DNA of 45,328 nt from assembly GCF_001620055.1 (NCBI RefSeq), contig NZ_LQGY01000059.1:1-45328 (forward strand), written 5' to 3'. The translations under genes were made by a program, and so were the position numbers. Under the pieces are notes generated by a model. It was not told the origin of the DNA and did no database searches. It worked only from the letters and a program-made list of their open reading frames with translations. Below, piece by piece: positions 7,216 through 15,747 of the stretch. The number at the start of each line of letters is the position of its first letter. Position 1 is the stretch's first letter. The stretch is from Agromyces sp. NDB4Y10. GTDB lineage: Bacteria; Actinomycetota; Actinomycetes; Actinomycetales; Microbacteriaceae.

Positions 7216-8517
7216 CTACGACCGCCCCAGCCCGCGGTACGCGAACCCGGCCGCGCGCCACGCGGCGGGGTCGAGCACGTTGCGTGCGTCGATGATGCGC
7301 GGCTCGGCCATGAGCGCGGTCACCGCGGCGGGCTCGAGGTCGCGGTACTCGCGCCACTCGGTCACGAGCACGGCGAGGTCGGCGTCGCGCAGCGCCGCCT
7401 CCGCGGTCTCGACGTAGTCCAGCTGCGGATGCCGCAGGCGGGCGTTGGCGATGCCGTGCGGGTCGGTCGCACGCACGAGCGCCCCCAGGCCGTGCAGCCG
7501 GGCGGCGACGTCGAGGGCGGGCGAGTCGCGCGTGTCGTCGGAGTCGGGCTTGAACGTCAGGCCGAGCACCGCGATGCGGCGCTCGTACACGGAGCCGCCC
7601 AGCATCTCGACCGCGAGCTCGACCGCCCGCTCGCGCCGGCGGAGGTTGATCGCGTCGACCTGGCGCAGGAACGCGACCGATTCGGCCCGGCCCAGCTCCT
7701 CGGCACGTGCGGTGAACGCGCGGATGTCCTTCGGCAGGCAGCCGCCGCCGAACCCGATGCCGGCGTTGAGGAACCGGCGGCCGATGCGCGCGTCGTGGCC
7801 CATCGCGTCGGCGAGGGTCGTGACATCCGCGCCGGTCGCCTCGGCGATCTCGGCCATCGCGTTGATGAAGCTGATCTTGGTCGCGAGGAACGCGTTGGCG
7901 GCGGTCTTCACGAGCTCGGCGGTGGCGAAGTCGGTGACGATGCGCGGCGTGCCGCGTTCGAGGACGGCGGCGTACACGCGATCGAGCAGTTCGGTCGAGC
8001 GCGGGTCGTCGACGCCGTACACGAGCCGGTCGGGGGTCAGCGTGTCGGCGACGGCGAAGCCCTCGCGGAGGAACTCCGGGTTCCAGGCCACGAGCGCCTC
8101 CGATCCGGCCTGCCGGAGCCGCCCGACGAGGTCGGCGGCCGTGCCGACCGGCACCGTGCTCTTGCCCACGATGAGCGAGCCGGCGGATGCCACGGCCGCG
8201 AGCGCGTCGAACGCCCCGTTCACGAAGCGCAGGTCGGCGCCGTCGGCGCCGGGCAGCTGAGGGGTCCCCACCGCGACGAAAAGCACCTCGGCACCCGCCG
8301 CCTCGGCGAGGTCGGTGGTGAACCGCAGCCGCCCGGAATCGATGCCCGCGCGGAGCAGCTCGTCCAGGCCGGGTTCGAAGAACGGCGCGGTCCCCGCGGT
8401 CAGCTTCGCGATCTTCGCGGCGTCGGTGTCGACGCCGACGACCCGGTGCCCGAGCTCGGCCATCGCCGCTGCGTGCACGGCGCCGAGGTACCCGCAGCCG
8501 ACGACCGAGATCTCCAC
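7216..8517 (-). CDS. ugd: UDP-glucose 6-dehydrogenase
   Basis: This 433-aa enzyme oxidises UDP-glucose to UDP-glucuronate with two NAD+. The Rossmann motif GCGYLG is at residues 7-12, the conserved Lys in ELVKTAANAFLATK is K204, and the catalytic Cys260 lies in GFGGGCLPKD. SVYERRIAVLGLTFKPDSDD marks the UDP-binding C-terminal domain. GTG 8517 (VEISVVGCGYLG) is chosen because GGGAGGAG lies just upstream; an in-frame start 13 codons earlier would place this ribosome site inside the gene. It is the first gene of the polysaccharide cluster and supplies an acidic sugar. It differs clearly from the second dehydrogenase at 27218-28510 (WbpA type), so the two probably act on different UDP-sugars. Confidence 0.93.
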   Translation of the reverse strand: MEISVVGCGYLGAVHAAAMAELGHRVVGVDTDAAKIAKLTAGTAPFFEPGLDELLRAGIDSGRLRFTTDLAEAAGAEVLFVAVGTPQLPGADGADLRFVNGAFDALAAVASAGSLIVGKSTVPVGTAADLVGRLRQAGSEALVAWNPEFLREGFAVADTLTPDRLVYGVDDPRSTELLDRVYAAVLERGTPRIVTDFATAELVKTAANAFLATKISFINAMAEIAEATGADVTTLADAMGHDARIGRRFLNAGIGFGGGCLPKDIRAFTARAEELGRAESVAFLRQVDAINLRRRERAVELAVEMLGGSVYERRIAVLGLTFKPDSDDTRDSPALDVAARLHGLGALVRATDPHGIANARLRHPQLDYVETAEAALRDADLAVLVTEWREYRDLEPAAVTALMAEPRIIDARNVLDPAAWRAAGFAYRGLGRS

Positions 8518-8590
8518 GCGCGCTCCTCCCGACGGACCAAGCCCATTCTGGCCCACGGTGCGGGCCCGCGGTCGCGGCCGCGCACCGCGA

Positions 8591-8596
8591 TAGCCT
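8591..8596 (+). promoter_or_regulatory. -10 box for leaderless transcript of the first Wzy-like gene
   Basis: TAGCCT ends seven bases before ATG 8604, placing the predicted transcription start at the start codon; no Shine-Dalgarno sequence is present. Confidence 0.45.
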
Positions 8597-8603
8597 TGTG
8601 CGC

Positions 8604-9968
8604 ATGACCAGCGGACGACGTCACGCGCTCGAGGGCGCGTTCGCGACGTTCGCGTTGTTCACCGCGTTCTCGGGCCAGTTCTGGCGCAACCTGCTCGGTT
8701 GGTGGGGGTTCGGCGTCATCGCGCTGCTCGTCGTGGCCGGCGCGGCTTGGCTCTGGTGGTCGCGACGTCCGCAACTGTCCTGGCGGCGGGTGCCCAAGTC
8801 CACCCTCGCGTTCCTGATCATCGCCGCGGCATCCGTGGCCTGGTCGAACTACCCCGGCACGACCGCCGTCGCCGTCGCCCTCACGCTCGCGACGACGTTC
8901 GTCGCCCTCTCGCTCGCGCTGTCGCTCGGATGGCACGGGTTCCTGCGGGCGCTCGGCGGCGCGCTGAAGTGGCTGCTCGGCCTGTCGCTCCTGTTCGAGC
9001 TGTGGGTGGCCGTGTTCGTGCGCGAGCCGCTGCTGCCCAACTTCCCCGACTTCGACCCGGATGCCGAGTCCATCCCGATGGCCTTCTACTGGTCGCGCGC
9101 GCTGCTGTTCGAGGGCGGCCCCATCGAGGGCGTCATCGCCAGCCGCAACCTGCTCGCGATGGCCGCCCTGCTCGCGCTCATCCTGTTCGGCGCGCTGCTG
9201 GCCAGCGGCGGCATGCGCCGCGCCCAGGGCATCGGCTGGCTCACCGTGGCCGGCCTCGTGTTCGTGCTCACGCGGTCGGCGACCGTCATCCTCGTCGCCG
9301 TCATCGTGCTCGTCGCCCTCGGCTTCGCCCTGTGGGCGCGGCGCCTCGGACCCGACCGTCGCCGACGGGTGTACGCGGCCGCGGCCGCGGCGCTCGCGGC
9401 ATCCGTCGCGCTGCTCGCACTGTCCTGGAACGCGCTGCTCGAACTGTTCGGCAAGGGCGAGGACCTGACCGGGCGGCTCGACATCTGGGAGGCCGTCATC
9501 GGCCTCGCGACCGAGCGACCGTGGCTCGGCTGGGGCTGGGTCAGCTACTGGGCGCCATGGGTCGAACCCTACGACGACCTCGCCGTGCGCAAGGGCGTCG
9601 AGTACCTCCAGGCGCACAACGCGTGGCTCGACGTCTGGATGCAGCTCGGCGTGCTCGGCCTGGTCGCCTTCGCATCGATCGTCATCGGCGCGCTGTGGCG
9701 CTCGTGGTTCCTCGCCGTCGATCCGCCCATGGACGACCGCGGAGCGCGCGTGCCGTACACGGCCGCCTCCCTCATCCCGCTGCTCGCCCTCGTCGCCCTC
9801 GTCGGCCAGTCGCTCGCCGAGAGCCGCATCCTCATCGAATCCGGATGGCTGCTGCTCATCACCATCGCGTGGGGCACCAAGCAGCGCCAGTGGACGCCCG
9901 AGCCGCTGCCCGCGCTGACCCCCACGCGTTCGCCGCGCCGCTTCGCCCGACCGCGGGTGCGTCCGTGA
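8604..9968 (+). CDS. O-antigen ligase/polymerase (Wzy)-like membrane protein, copy 1
   Basis: This 454-aa polytopic protein has about ten to twelve hydrophobic segments and a large periplasm-side loop typical of the O-antigen ligase/Wzy_C superfamily. Family features are GVIASRNLLAMAALL in the middle, the loop signature TGRLDIWEAV...RPWLGWGW, and AHNAWLDVWMQLGVLGLVAF, where a conserved His follows the loop. Such proteins either polymerise lipid-linked repeat units or transfer finished glycan to an acceptor on the outer face of the membrane. ATG 8604 is chosen over GTG 8598 because the -10 box TAGCCT lies seven bases before it. It overlaps the next gene by four bases (GTGA), and that gene is a paralogue. 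Confidence 0.82.
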   Translation: MTSGRRHALEGAFATFALFTAFSGQFWRNLLGWWGFGVIALLVVAGAAWLWWSRRPQLSWRRVPKSTLAFLIIAAASVAWSNYPGTTAVAVALTLATTFVALSLALSLGWHGFLRALGGALKWLLGLSLLFELWVAVFVREPLLPNFPDFDPDAESIPMAFYWSRALLFEGGPIEGVIASRNLLAMAALLALILFGALLASGGMRRAQGIGWLTVAGLVFVLTRSATVILVAVIVLVALGFALWARRLGPDRRRRVYAAAAAALAASVALLALSWNALLELFGKGEDLTGRLDIWEAVIGLATERPWLGWGWVSYWAPWVEPYDDLAVRKGVEYLQAHNAWLDVWMQLGVLGLVAFASIVIGALWRSWFLAVDPPMDDRGARVPYTAASLIPLLALVALVGQSLAESRILIESGWLLLITIAWGTKQRQWTPEPLPALTPTRSPRRFARPRVRP

Positions 9969-11239
9969 GGTCGGCGCTGCGGGAGTTCGCCGGCTCGGCG
10001 CGCTTCGCCCAGGCGCTCACCCTCATCGCGATCGGGCTCGCGTTCTCCACCCACGCCGTGCGCGCCATGATCGGGTGGCCCGGCCTGCTCGCCGCGCTCG
10101 CGGCACTGCTCGTGCTGTGCGGACTCTCGCTCGTGGCGCGGTGGCGCGCCGTCGAGTGGTACGGCATCCTGCCGCTCACCATCCTCGTGTTCGTCGGCTG
10201 GGCCGCGGCATCCGTCCTCTGGAGCGAGGCGCCCGGGACCACGCTCGTGCGGGTGGCGTACCTCGTGGCGTTCGGCGTGCTCGGCCTCTACACGGCCCTC
10301 ATGCGCGACACCATCCAGATCGTCCGCGCCTTCGGCGACGTCTTCCGCGTGCTGCTCGGGGTCTCCCTCGTCCTCGAGGTGCTGTCGGGGATCCTGCTCG
10401 ACCTGCCGATCGTCTTCCTCGGCATCCAGGGCGACATCGCCTCGCTGGGCCCCATCCAGGGACTCTTCGGCTCGCGCAACCTGCTCGGGTTCGTCGCGCT
10501 CATCGCCCTCCTCACCTTCATCATCGAATGGCGGACCAAGTCCGTGCAGCGGCCCCGCGCCATCGCCTCGGTCGTGCTCGCGTCGCTGTGCCTGTTCCTC
10601 GCGGGCTCCCCGGTCACGTGGATCGCGCTCGGTGCGTCGCTCCTCGCGCTCGCCGCGCTCTACGGCCTCCGCCGGGTCCCCGCGGCGAGCCGGTGGCGCT
10701 GGCAGCTCGGCCTGCTCGTCGCCGGGTTGGCTGCGATCGTGACCGCGTGGGTGCTCCGGATCCGGATCATCGAGCTGCTCGACGCGCGAGGCGAGTTCGA
10801 TGTCCGCCTCGACGTGTGGCGCGAGGTCTCGCGCTACCTGGCCGCGAACCCGCTCCAGGGCTGGGGCTGGATGGGCCGCTGGCCGGACTCGGCGCCGTAC
10901 GTGTGGATCGAGCGGGCGATCGGCCGCGACCTCACCTCGGCGCTCAGCGCCTGGATCGACGCCTACTTCCAGGTCGGCGTGATCGGCATGCTGCTGTTCG
11001 CGGCCCTCGTCGGCGTCGCGCTCGTGCGATCGTGGCTGCTCGCCTCGAACCGGCGAAGCGTGGTCTACCTCTGGCCGGCGCTCGTGCTGGTGGCGATCGC
11101 GGTGACGAGCTTCGCCGAGAGCTTCGCCCTGCAGGAAGGCGGCTGGATGCTCCTCGTCGTGTGCGCCGTCAAGGCCGCGCGCGACATGAGCTGGCGCGAC
11201 GCGCTCGCCGCCGCCCGGGGGCCCGAGCCCTCGGCATGA
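9965..11239 (+). CDS. O-antigen ligase/polymerase (Wzy)-like membrane protein, copy 2
   Basis: This 424-aa polytopic protein starts at GTG 9965, overlapping the TGA of copy 1 as GTGA, which implies translational coupling. It shares the layout of copy 1: a long helical half, LFGSRNLLGFVALIALL, then DVRLDVWREVSRYLA, PLQGWGWMG and SAWIDAYFQVGVIGMLLF. In copy 2 the AHNAWLD segment of copy 1 is SALSAWIDA, so the His-Asn pair after the loop is lost. Function could be polymerase or ligase. A tandem pair suggests that one polymerises repeat units and the other does a related step, or that one is a diverged duplicate. Confidence 0.8.
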   Translation: MRSALREFAGSARFAQALTLIAIGLAFSTHAVRAMIGWPGLLAALAALLVLCGLSLVARWRAVEWYGILPLTILVFVGWAAASVLWSEAPGTTLVRVAYLVAFGVLGLYTALMRDTIQIVRAFGDVFRVLLGVSLVLEVLSGILLDLPIVFLGIQGDIASLGPIQGLFGSRNLLGFVALIALLTFIIEWRTKSVQRPRAIASVVLASLCLFLAGSPVTWIALGASLLALAALYGLRRVPAASRWRWQLGLLVAGLAAIVTAWVLRIRIIELLDARGEFDVRLDVWREVSRYLAANPLQGWGWMGRWPDSAPYVWIERAIGRDLTSALSAWIDAYFQVGVIGMLLFAALVGVALVRSWLLASNRRSVVYLWPALVLVAIAVTSFAESFALQEGGWMLLVVCAVKAARDMSWRDALAAARGPEPSA

Positions 11240-11309
11240 TGCGGCAGAATGGGGCGGCGGTTCCAGCGCACGCCGACGGGCGCGCCGCCCGACCGGTGAG
11301 GAGGACCGC

Positions 11310-12539
11310 ATGCGCAGGGGCGTGATCGCGCGCGCACTGGGCGGATACGGCCTCTCGGTCGTGCTCAGCGGCATCGTGAGCCTGATGGTGATCCCCGCGG
11401 TCATCATCGCGGCCGGCACCGAGTCGTGGGCCACCATCGCCGTCGCGCAGGCCGTCTCCGGGTTCGCGTTCGTGCTCGCCGTCTACGGCTGGGGCGTCGT
11501 GGGCCCCACCGAGGTCGCCTCGCGCCCCGTCGAGGAGCGCGGGCGGTACTTCGCCGACTCGGTCCTCAGCCGGGTGTGGCTGAGCCTCGTCGTCGTGCCG
11601 GTCGCCGTCGTCGTCGCCATCGCCATCACCCCCGCGCAGCCGGTGCTCGCCGCGCTGACGACGATCAGCGGCATCCTCGTCGCGCTCGGGGCCGGGTGGT
11701 TCTACGTGGGCGAGCGGAGTCCGCTGCGGTTCCTCCTGCTCGACACCGCCCCGCGGCTGGTGGGCACGCTCGCCGGCGCGGGCGCGGTGATCGCCACGGG
11801 CGATGCGATCTGGTTCGCCGCCCTGCAGCTGGCGGGCGTGGTCGTCTCGGCGCTCATCTGCACGGTCGACATCCTCCGGCGGTACGACGGCTGGCGGATG
11901 ACGCTCTCCCCCGTGCGCGCGGTGCGGAACCTCAGGGGGCAGGGCCACACGGTCGCGATGTCGGCGACGTCGTCGATCTACGTGAACGTCCCGATCGTGC
12001 TCGTCGAGCTGTTCGTCCCCGCCGCCACCGCCGTGTACGCCCTGGCCGAGCGGATGGTGCGCCTGGCGCTCTACGCGACGCGCCCGATCGTGCAGGTCGC
12101 CCAGGGCTGGGTGCCGCACCCCGACCCCGCCGCCCTCGCGGCGCGCGCCCGTCGCGTCACCGGCATCGCGCTCGCGCTGGGCGTGCTCGGCGGCCTCGCG
12201 TACGCCCTCCTGTCGCCGTGGGCCGGCGACATCCTCTCCGGCGGCGCCCTCCGGATCGGCTGGGACCTCGCGATCCCGATGGGCGTGAACCTCGCCGCGA
12301 TCCTGGCCTCGCAGCTGACGGGCTTCGCGTGCCTCACGGCGCTCGGGATGTCGCGCGTCCTGTCGACGAGCACCATCGCCGGCGCCGTCGTCGGCACCGC
12401 ACTGATGATCCCGCTGCTGCTGCTCATCGGCGCGCCGGGCGTGGCCTGGGGCCTCGCCGCGGCGGAGATGGCGGTGCTGGCGGTGCAGCTCTGGAAGCTG
12501 GCGCCCAGACTGCGTCCGGCGGTGGCGGTAGGCTCGTAG
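11310..12539 (+). CDS. Wzx-type oligosaccharide flippase (MOP superfamily)
   Basis: This 409-aa membrane protein has about twelve hydrophobic segments spread evenly. The N-terminus GVIARALGGYGLSVVLSGIV and the inner SPLRFLLLDTAPRLVGTLAG are of the polysaccharide biosynthesis/flippase type (PF01943/PF13440). Such proteins move undecaprenyl-linked repeat units from the inner to the outer leaflet. The ATG has a strong site (GAGGAGGA). Following two Wzy-like genes and preceding the GlfT2-type transferase, it completes a Wzx/Wzy set. A separate ABC exporter at 16964-18742 offers a second possible flipping route. Confidence 0.85.
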   Translation: MRRGVIARALGGYGLSVVLSGIVSLMVIPAVIIAAGTESWATIAVAQAVSGFAFVLAVYGWGVVGPTEVASRPVEERGRYFADSVLSRVWLSLVVVPVAVVVAIAITPAQPVLAALTTISGILVALGAGWFYVGERSPLRFLLLDTAPRLVGTLAGAGAVIATGDAIWFAALQLAGVVVSALICTVDILRRYDGWRMTLSPVRAVRNLRGQGHTVAMSATSSIYVNVPIVLVELFVPAATAVYALAERMVRLALYATRPIVQVAQGWVPHPDPAALAARARRVTGIALALGVLGGLAYALLSPWAGDILSGGALRIGWDLAIPMGVNLAAILASQLTGFACLTALGMSRVLSTSTIAGAVVGTALMIPLLLLIGAPGVAWGLAAAEMAVLAVQLWKLAPRLRPAVAVGS

Positions 12540-12540
12540 C

Positions 12541-12558
12541 GGCCGACCGTCGTCGGCC
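12541..12558 (+). other. Short hairpin between flippase and GlfT2 genes
   Basis: GGCCGAC (12541-12547), loop CGTC, GTCGGCC (12552-12558) forms a perfect 7-base stem directly after the flippase stop and 26 bases before the next GTG. It could be a weak terminator or an mRNA processing or attenuation structure; there is no T-tract. Confidence 0.4.
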
Positions 12559-12584
12559 CCACCGACTTCCCCGGAGAGCAACGA

Positions 12585-14504
12585 GTGACCTCGACCTGGA
12601 CCGAGCTGCAGCGCGTCGTCTTCCCGCAGGACGGCGACCCCGATGTCCTGCCCCTGTACGTCGACGCCGACGTGTGGGCGCGATTCGGCACCCGCGAGGT
12701 GCGCGTGAGCGACCGCGCGCACATCGACGACGTGCTGGGGCGCGACCGCTTCCGCGTGGCGTCCGGCGAGCGCATGTCGTTCGCGGGCTACTTCAACGCC
12801 TTCCCGGCCTCGTACTGGCAGCACTGGACCGTGGTCGACCGCATCCGCCTCCGGGCCACGCTCAGCGGCTCGGGCACGCTGCTCGTGTACCGGTCGACCG
12901 CGCAGGGCGTGCCGCAGCGCGTAGCATCCGAGTCGTTCTCGGGCGAGGGCGGCACGGTGCACGTCGACCTGCCCGTGACGACCTTCGGCGACGGCGGCTG
13001 GTACTGGTTCGACGTCGTCGCCGGCCGCGGCGACGTGGTGCTGAGCGACGCCGCCTGGGAGACCGACGTGCCCGCCGTCCGCGACGGCCGCGCCTCGATC
13101 GGGATCACGACCATGAACAAGCCGGACTACTGCGTCCGCACCCTCGAGGCGCTCGCGAGCGACGCGTCGGTCGGCGAGGTGCTCGACCGGGTCTACGTCG
13201 TCGACCAGGGCACGCAGCTCGTGAGCGCACGCGAGGAGTACCCGGGCATCGCCGAGCGCATGGGCGACCGGCTCGAGGTCATCGAGCAGGCGAACCTCGG
13301 CGGCTCGGGCGGGTTCGCTCGCTCCATGCTCGAGACCCTCGAGGCCGGCACGAGCGAGTACGTGATCCTCCTCGACGACGACGTCACGATCGAGCCCGAG
13401 AGCATCGCACGCTCCGTGCGGTTCGCGCGGTACGCGACGCAGCCGGTGCTGGTCGGCGGCCACATGTTCGACCTCCTCGACCGTCCGGTCATGCACGCCT
13501 TCGCCGAGTCGATGGACCTCGGCCCGTTCATGTGGCACGCGCAGCCGCACGACGAGGTGCCGCACGACTTCCGGTTCAGCAACCTCCGCCAGACGCGCTG
13601 GATGCACGCGCGCATGGACACCGACTACAACGGATGGTGGTTCTGCCTCATCCCGACGGCGGCGCTGCGCGAGGCGGGCCTCGCGCTGCCGGCCTTCATC
13701 AAGTGGGATGACGCGGAGTACTGCCTGCGCGCCCGCGCCCACGGGTTCCCGACCGTGACGCTCCCCGGCGCCGCGCTCTGGCACGTCTCGTGGCTCGACA
13801 AGGACGACTCCATCGACTGGCAGGCGTACTTCCACGCGCGCAACCGGTTCGTCGCGGCCCTGCTGCACTCGCCGCACGAGGGCGGCGGTCAGCTCGCCGA
13901 GGACAGCTGGCGCTGGGACCTGCGCCACCTGCTGTCGATGCAGTACTACCCGGTCACGCTGCGGCACCGGGCGCTGAAGGACATCCTGCGCGGGCCGGAC
14001 CACATGCAGGCCGAGCTCGGCAGCATCCTCGGCGAGCTCCGCGCCGAGGCGAAGCGGTTCCCCGAGAAGACCGTGCTGAAGACCGAGGAGGAGGTCCCGG
14101 CGACGGTCGAGGGCAAGAAGGTGTTCCCGCTCGGTCCCGACGGCAAGCCCGGCAAGGGGCCCCGCGGCATCCCGCTCGTGCTCTTCACGGCGCGGATGGT
14201 GGCGCGCCAGTGGTTCACGAAGCCGCAGCCGCGCAACATCGCCGCGCCGCAGGTGGAGCTGGCCAAGCGCGACGCGACCTGGTTCCGCCTGCCCGTGTAC
14301 GACAGTGCCCTCGTGTCCACGGCCGACGGGACCGGCAAGGTGCGCTACACGCGCGACCCGCGCACGTTCCGCCGGCTGGTCCGGCAGAGCCGGAAGCTGC
14401 ACCGCGAACTCAAGCGGCGCTGGCCGGAGCTGTCGAAGCAGTACCGGGACGCGCTCCCGCGCATCACGTCCCCCGAGGCGTGGCGCGACACGTTCGAGCG
14501 CTGA
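12585..14504 (+). CDS. glfT2: GlfT2-type galactofuranosyltransferase
   Basis: This 639-aa protein matches the length and order of mycobacterial GlfT2, which polymerises galactofuranose from UDP-Galf onto a lipid-linked acceptor. An N-terminal beta-sandwich spans residues 1-165. A GT2 GT-A domain follows with GITTMNKPDYC, QANLGGSGGFARSM (236-249) and the metal motif DDD at 264-266. Next come WWFC, the catalytic-base region WDDAEYC (374-380) and the active-site His400 in ALWHVSW. A helical C-terminal domain extends to 639. GTG 12585 has GGAGAG upstream. The UDP-galactopyranose mutase in the same cluster supports the Galf assignment. Linkage type and polymer length cannot be deduced. Confidence 0.9.
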   Translation: MTSTWTELQRVVFPQDGDPDVLPLYVDADVWARFGTREVRVSDRAHIDDVLGRDRFRVASGERMSFAGYFNAFPASYWQHWTVVDRIRLRATLSGSGTLLVYRSTAQGVPQRVASESFSGEGGTVHVDLPVTTFGDGGWYWFDVVAGRGDVVLSDAAWETDVPAVRDGRASIGITTMNKPDYCVRTLEALASDASVGEVLDRVYVVDQGTQLVSAREEYPGIAERMGDRLEVIEQANLGGSGGFARSMLETLEAGTSEYVILLDDDVTIEPESIARSVRFARYATQPVLVGGHMFDLLDRPVMHAFAESMDLGPFMWHAQPHDEVPHDFRFSNLRQTRWMHARMDTDYNGWWFCLIPTAALREAGLALPAFIKWDDAEYCLRARAHGFPTVTLPGAALWHVSWLDKDDSIDWQAYFHARNRFVAALLHSPHEGGGQLAEDSWRWDLRHLLSMQYYPVTLRHRALKDILRGPDHMQAELGSILGELRAEAKRFPEKTVLKTEEEVPATVEGKKVFPLGPDGKPGKGPRGIPLVLFTARMVARQWFTKPQPRNIAAPQVELAKRDATWFRLPVYDSALVSTADGTGKVRYTRDPRTFRRLVRQSRKLHRELKRRWPELSKQYRDALPRITSPEAWRDTFER

Positions 14505-14561
14505 CCGCCCGGCCGGGAGGGGCCGCGGCCGCACCAGCGGTGCTGTCCGGGCGATCCCGGC

Positions 14562-15740
14562 TCAGTGGTCGAGGAACGCCGTCGCGAGCACCTCGGCCGA
14601 GCGCCGCCCGTCGTGGACCTCGCGGACGAAGTCGGGACCGTCGGCGGCGATCGAGCGGTGACGCTCCCGGTCTGCGACGATCCCGCGGATGACGCGGTCG
14701 AGGTCCGCGGCACGGGACTCGACGACGGGCAGCTCCCGCCCCGTCGCCCGGCGCACGTGGTCGCGCACCTGGTCGGAGACATGGCTCACCACGACCCGAC
14801 CCGTCGAGAGGGCCTCGCACGTCGCCACGCCGTAGATGCCGAGCGAGAACTGGTCGAGCACGATGTCGGCGCGACCGTACAGCTCCGGCATCCGCTCGGC
14901 GACGACGCCCTCGTGACGTTCGTAGGTCACGACGCCCTCGGCATCCAGGGCGCGCATCGTGTCCTCGATCAGGTCGGACCCCTTCAGCCCGGCCCGGCTC
15001 GGCACGTGCACGACGAGCGGGCGGTCCCGCTCGAGCACGGGGGCAGCGGGTCGTTCCCGCCAGCGCTCGCCGACCACCACCGGGAGCCAGACGCCTTCGG
15101 GGACGTCGAGGAGGAGGTCCGGGGTCGACACGAGCACCGTGGACCCGATCCGGTCGAGGAGCGCCCGGTGACGCGTCGCCTGCTCCTCGAGACGATCGGT
15201 CTCGGCGTAGCCGCCCTCGACGAACGGCGAGTCGGGCTCGTGGGTGCGATGCCGGCTGGGCAGCCGGATGTCGGAGCCGTGGCACAGCATGGCGACCCGG
15301 ATGCCGGCGCGACGGAGCACGGCGACCTCGCGGGTGACGTCCTCGTCGTAGCGCCGACCGAAGATCGGCCGCTCCGCCTCGATGATCACGTGGGTGAAGC
15401 CCCGCTCGACCGCGCGGACCTGACGTCGCTGCCACGTGCGCGACTTCGCGAACACCGCCGTGGGGACCTCGTAGTCGGTCGGGAACGCGAACTCGCCGGG
15501 GTTGCGGTACGAGAGGTTCGTCGCGCCCACACCCGTGATGCGCTCGGCGGCGCGCGCCCACTCGAACCCCTGCCCGGCGAAGTTCGCGGGCGCGATCAGC
15601 AGTCGCACGCGGCCCTGCGGGGCGACGATCGGCGCGGGGATGTCGGCGGCGGTGAAGCCGAACAGCTGCGGGCGGAGCCGCATCTGCACGGAGTCCGGGA
15701 TGAGGGCGACGAGTCGGCGCTGCAGGGTCGAGGGGCTCAC
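14562..15740 (-). CDS. GT4-like glycosyltransferase, tandem copy B
   Basis: This 392-aa protein starts at GTG 15740 (VSPSTLQRRLVALIPD), seven bases after the stop of its paralogue; an earlier in-frame ATG would run back into that gene. The N-terminal half carries LLIAPANFAGQGFEWARAAE and MLCHGSDIRLPSRHRTHEPD. The C-terminal GT-B half has VVHVPSRAGLKGSDLIEDTM and the nucleotide-sugar region DIVLDQFSLGIYGVATCEAL, whose Glu is the usual GT4 catalytic/binding residue. Family 4 enzymes retain anomeric configuration. The donor is unknown. It is close to copy A (15748-16950) along its whole length. It converges on glfT2. Confidence 0.8.
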   Translation of the reverse strand: MSPSTLQRRLVALIPDSVQMRLRPQLFGFTAADIPAPIVAPQGRVRLLIAPANFAGQGFEWARAAERITGVGATNLSYRNPGEFAFPTDYEVPTAVFAKSRTWQRRQVRAVERGFTHVIIEAERPIFGRRYDEDVTREVAVLRRAGIRVAMLCHGSDIRLPSRHRTHEPDSPFVEGGYAETDRLEEQATRHRALLDRIGSTVLVSTPDLLLDVPEGVWLPVVVGERWRERPAAPVLERDRPLVVHVPSRAGLKGSDLIEDTMRALDAEGVVTYERHEGVVAERMPELYGRADIVLDQFSLGIYGVATCEALSTGRVVVSHVSDQVRDHVRRATGRELPVVESRAADLDRVIRGIVADRERHRSIAADGPDFVREVHDGRRSAEVLATAFLDH

Positions 15741-15747
15741 CCGTCCA

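Noticed and set aside
11169..14534. Very long minus-strand open frame (over 1100 codons) antisense to the flippase and glfT2
   Set aside because: It is a GC-driven shadow: the product is an Arg/Glu/His/Gly-rich string with no domains, while the plus strand encodes full, recognisable proteins.
14505..14561. Small palindromes between glfT2 and the GT4 gene considered as a strong terminator
   Set aside because: Only 5-base stems such as CCGGG-CGAT-CCCGG are found; in 73% GC sequence these are expected by chance, so it is not listed as a feature.
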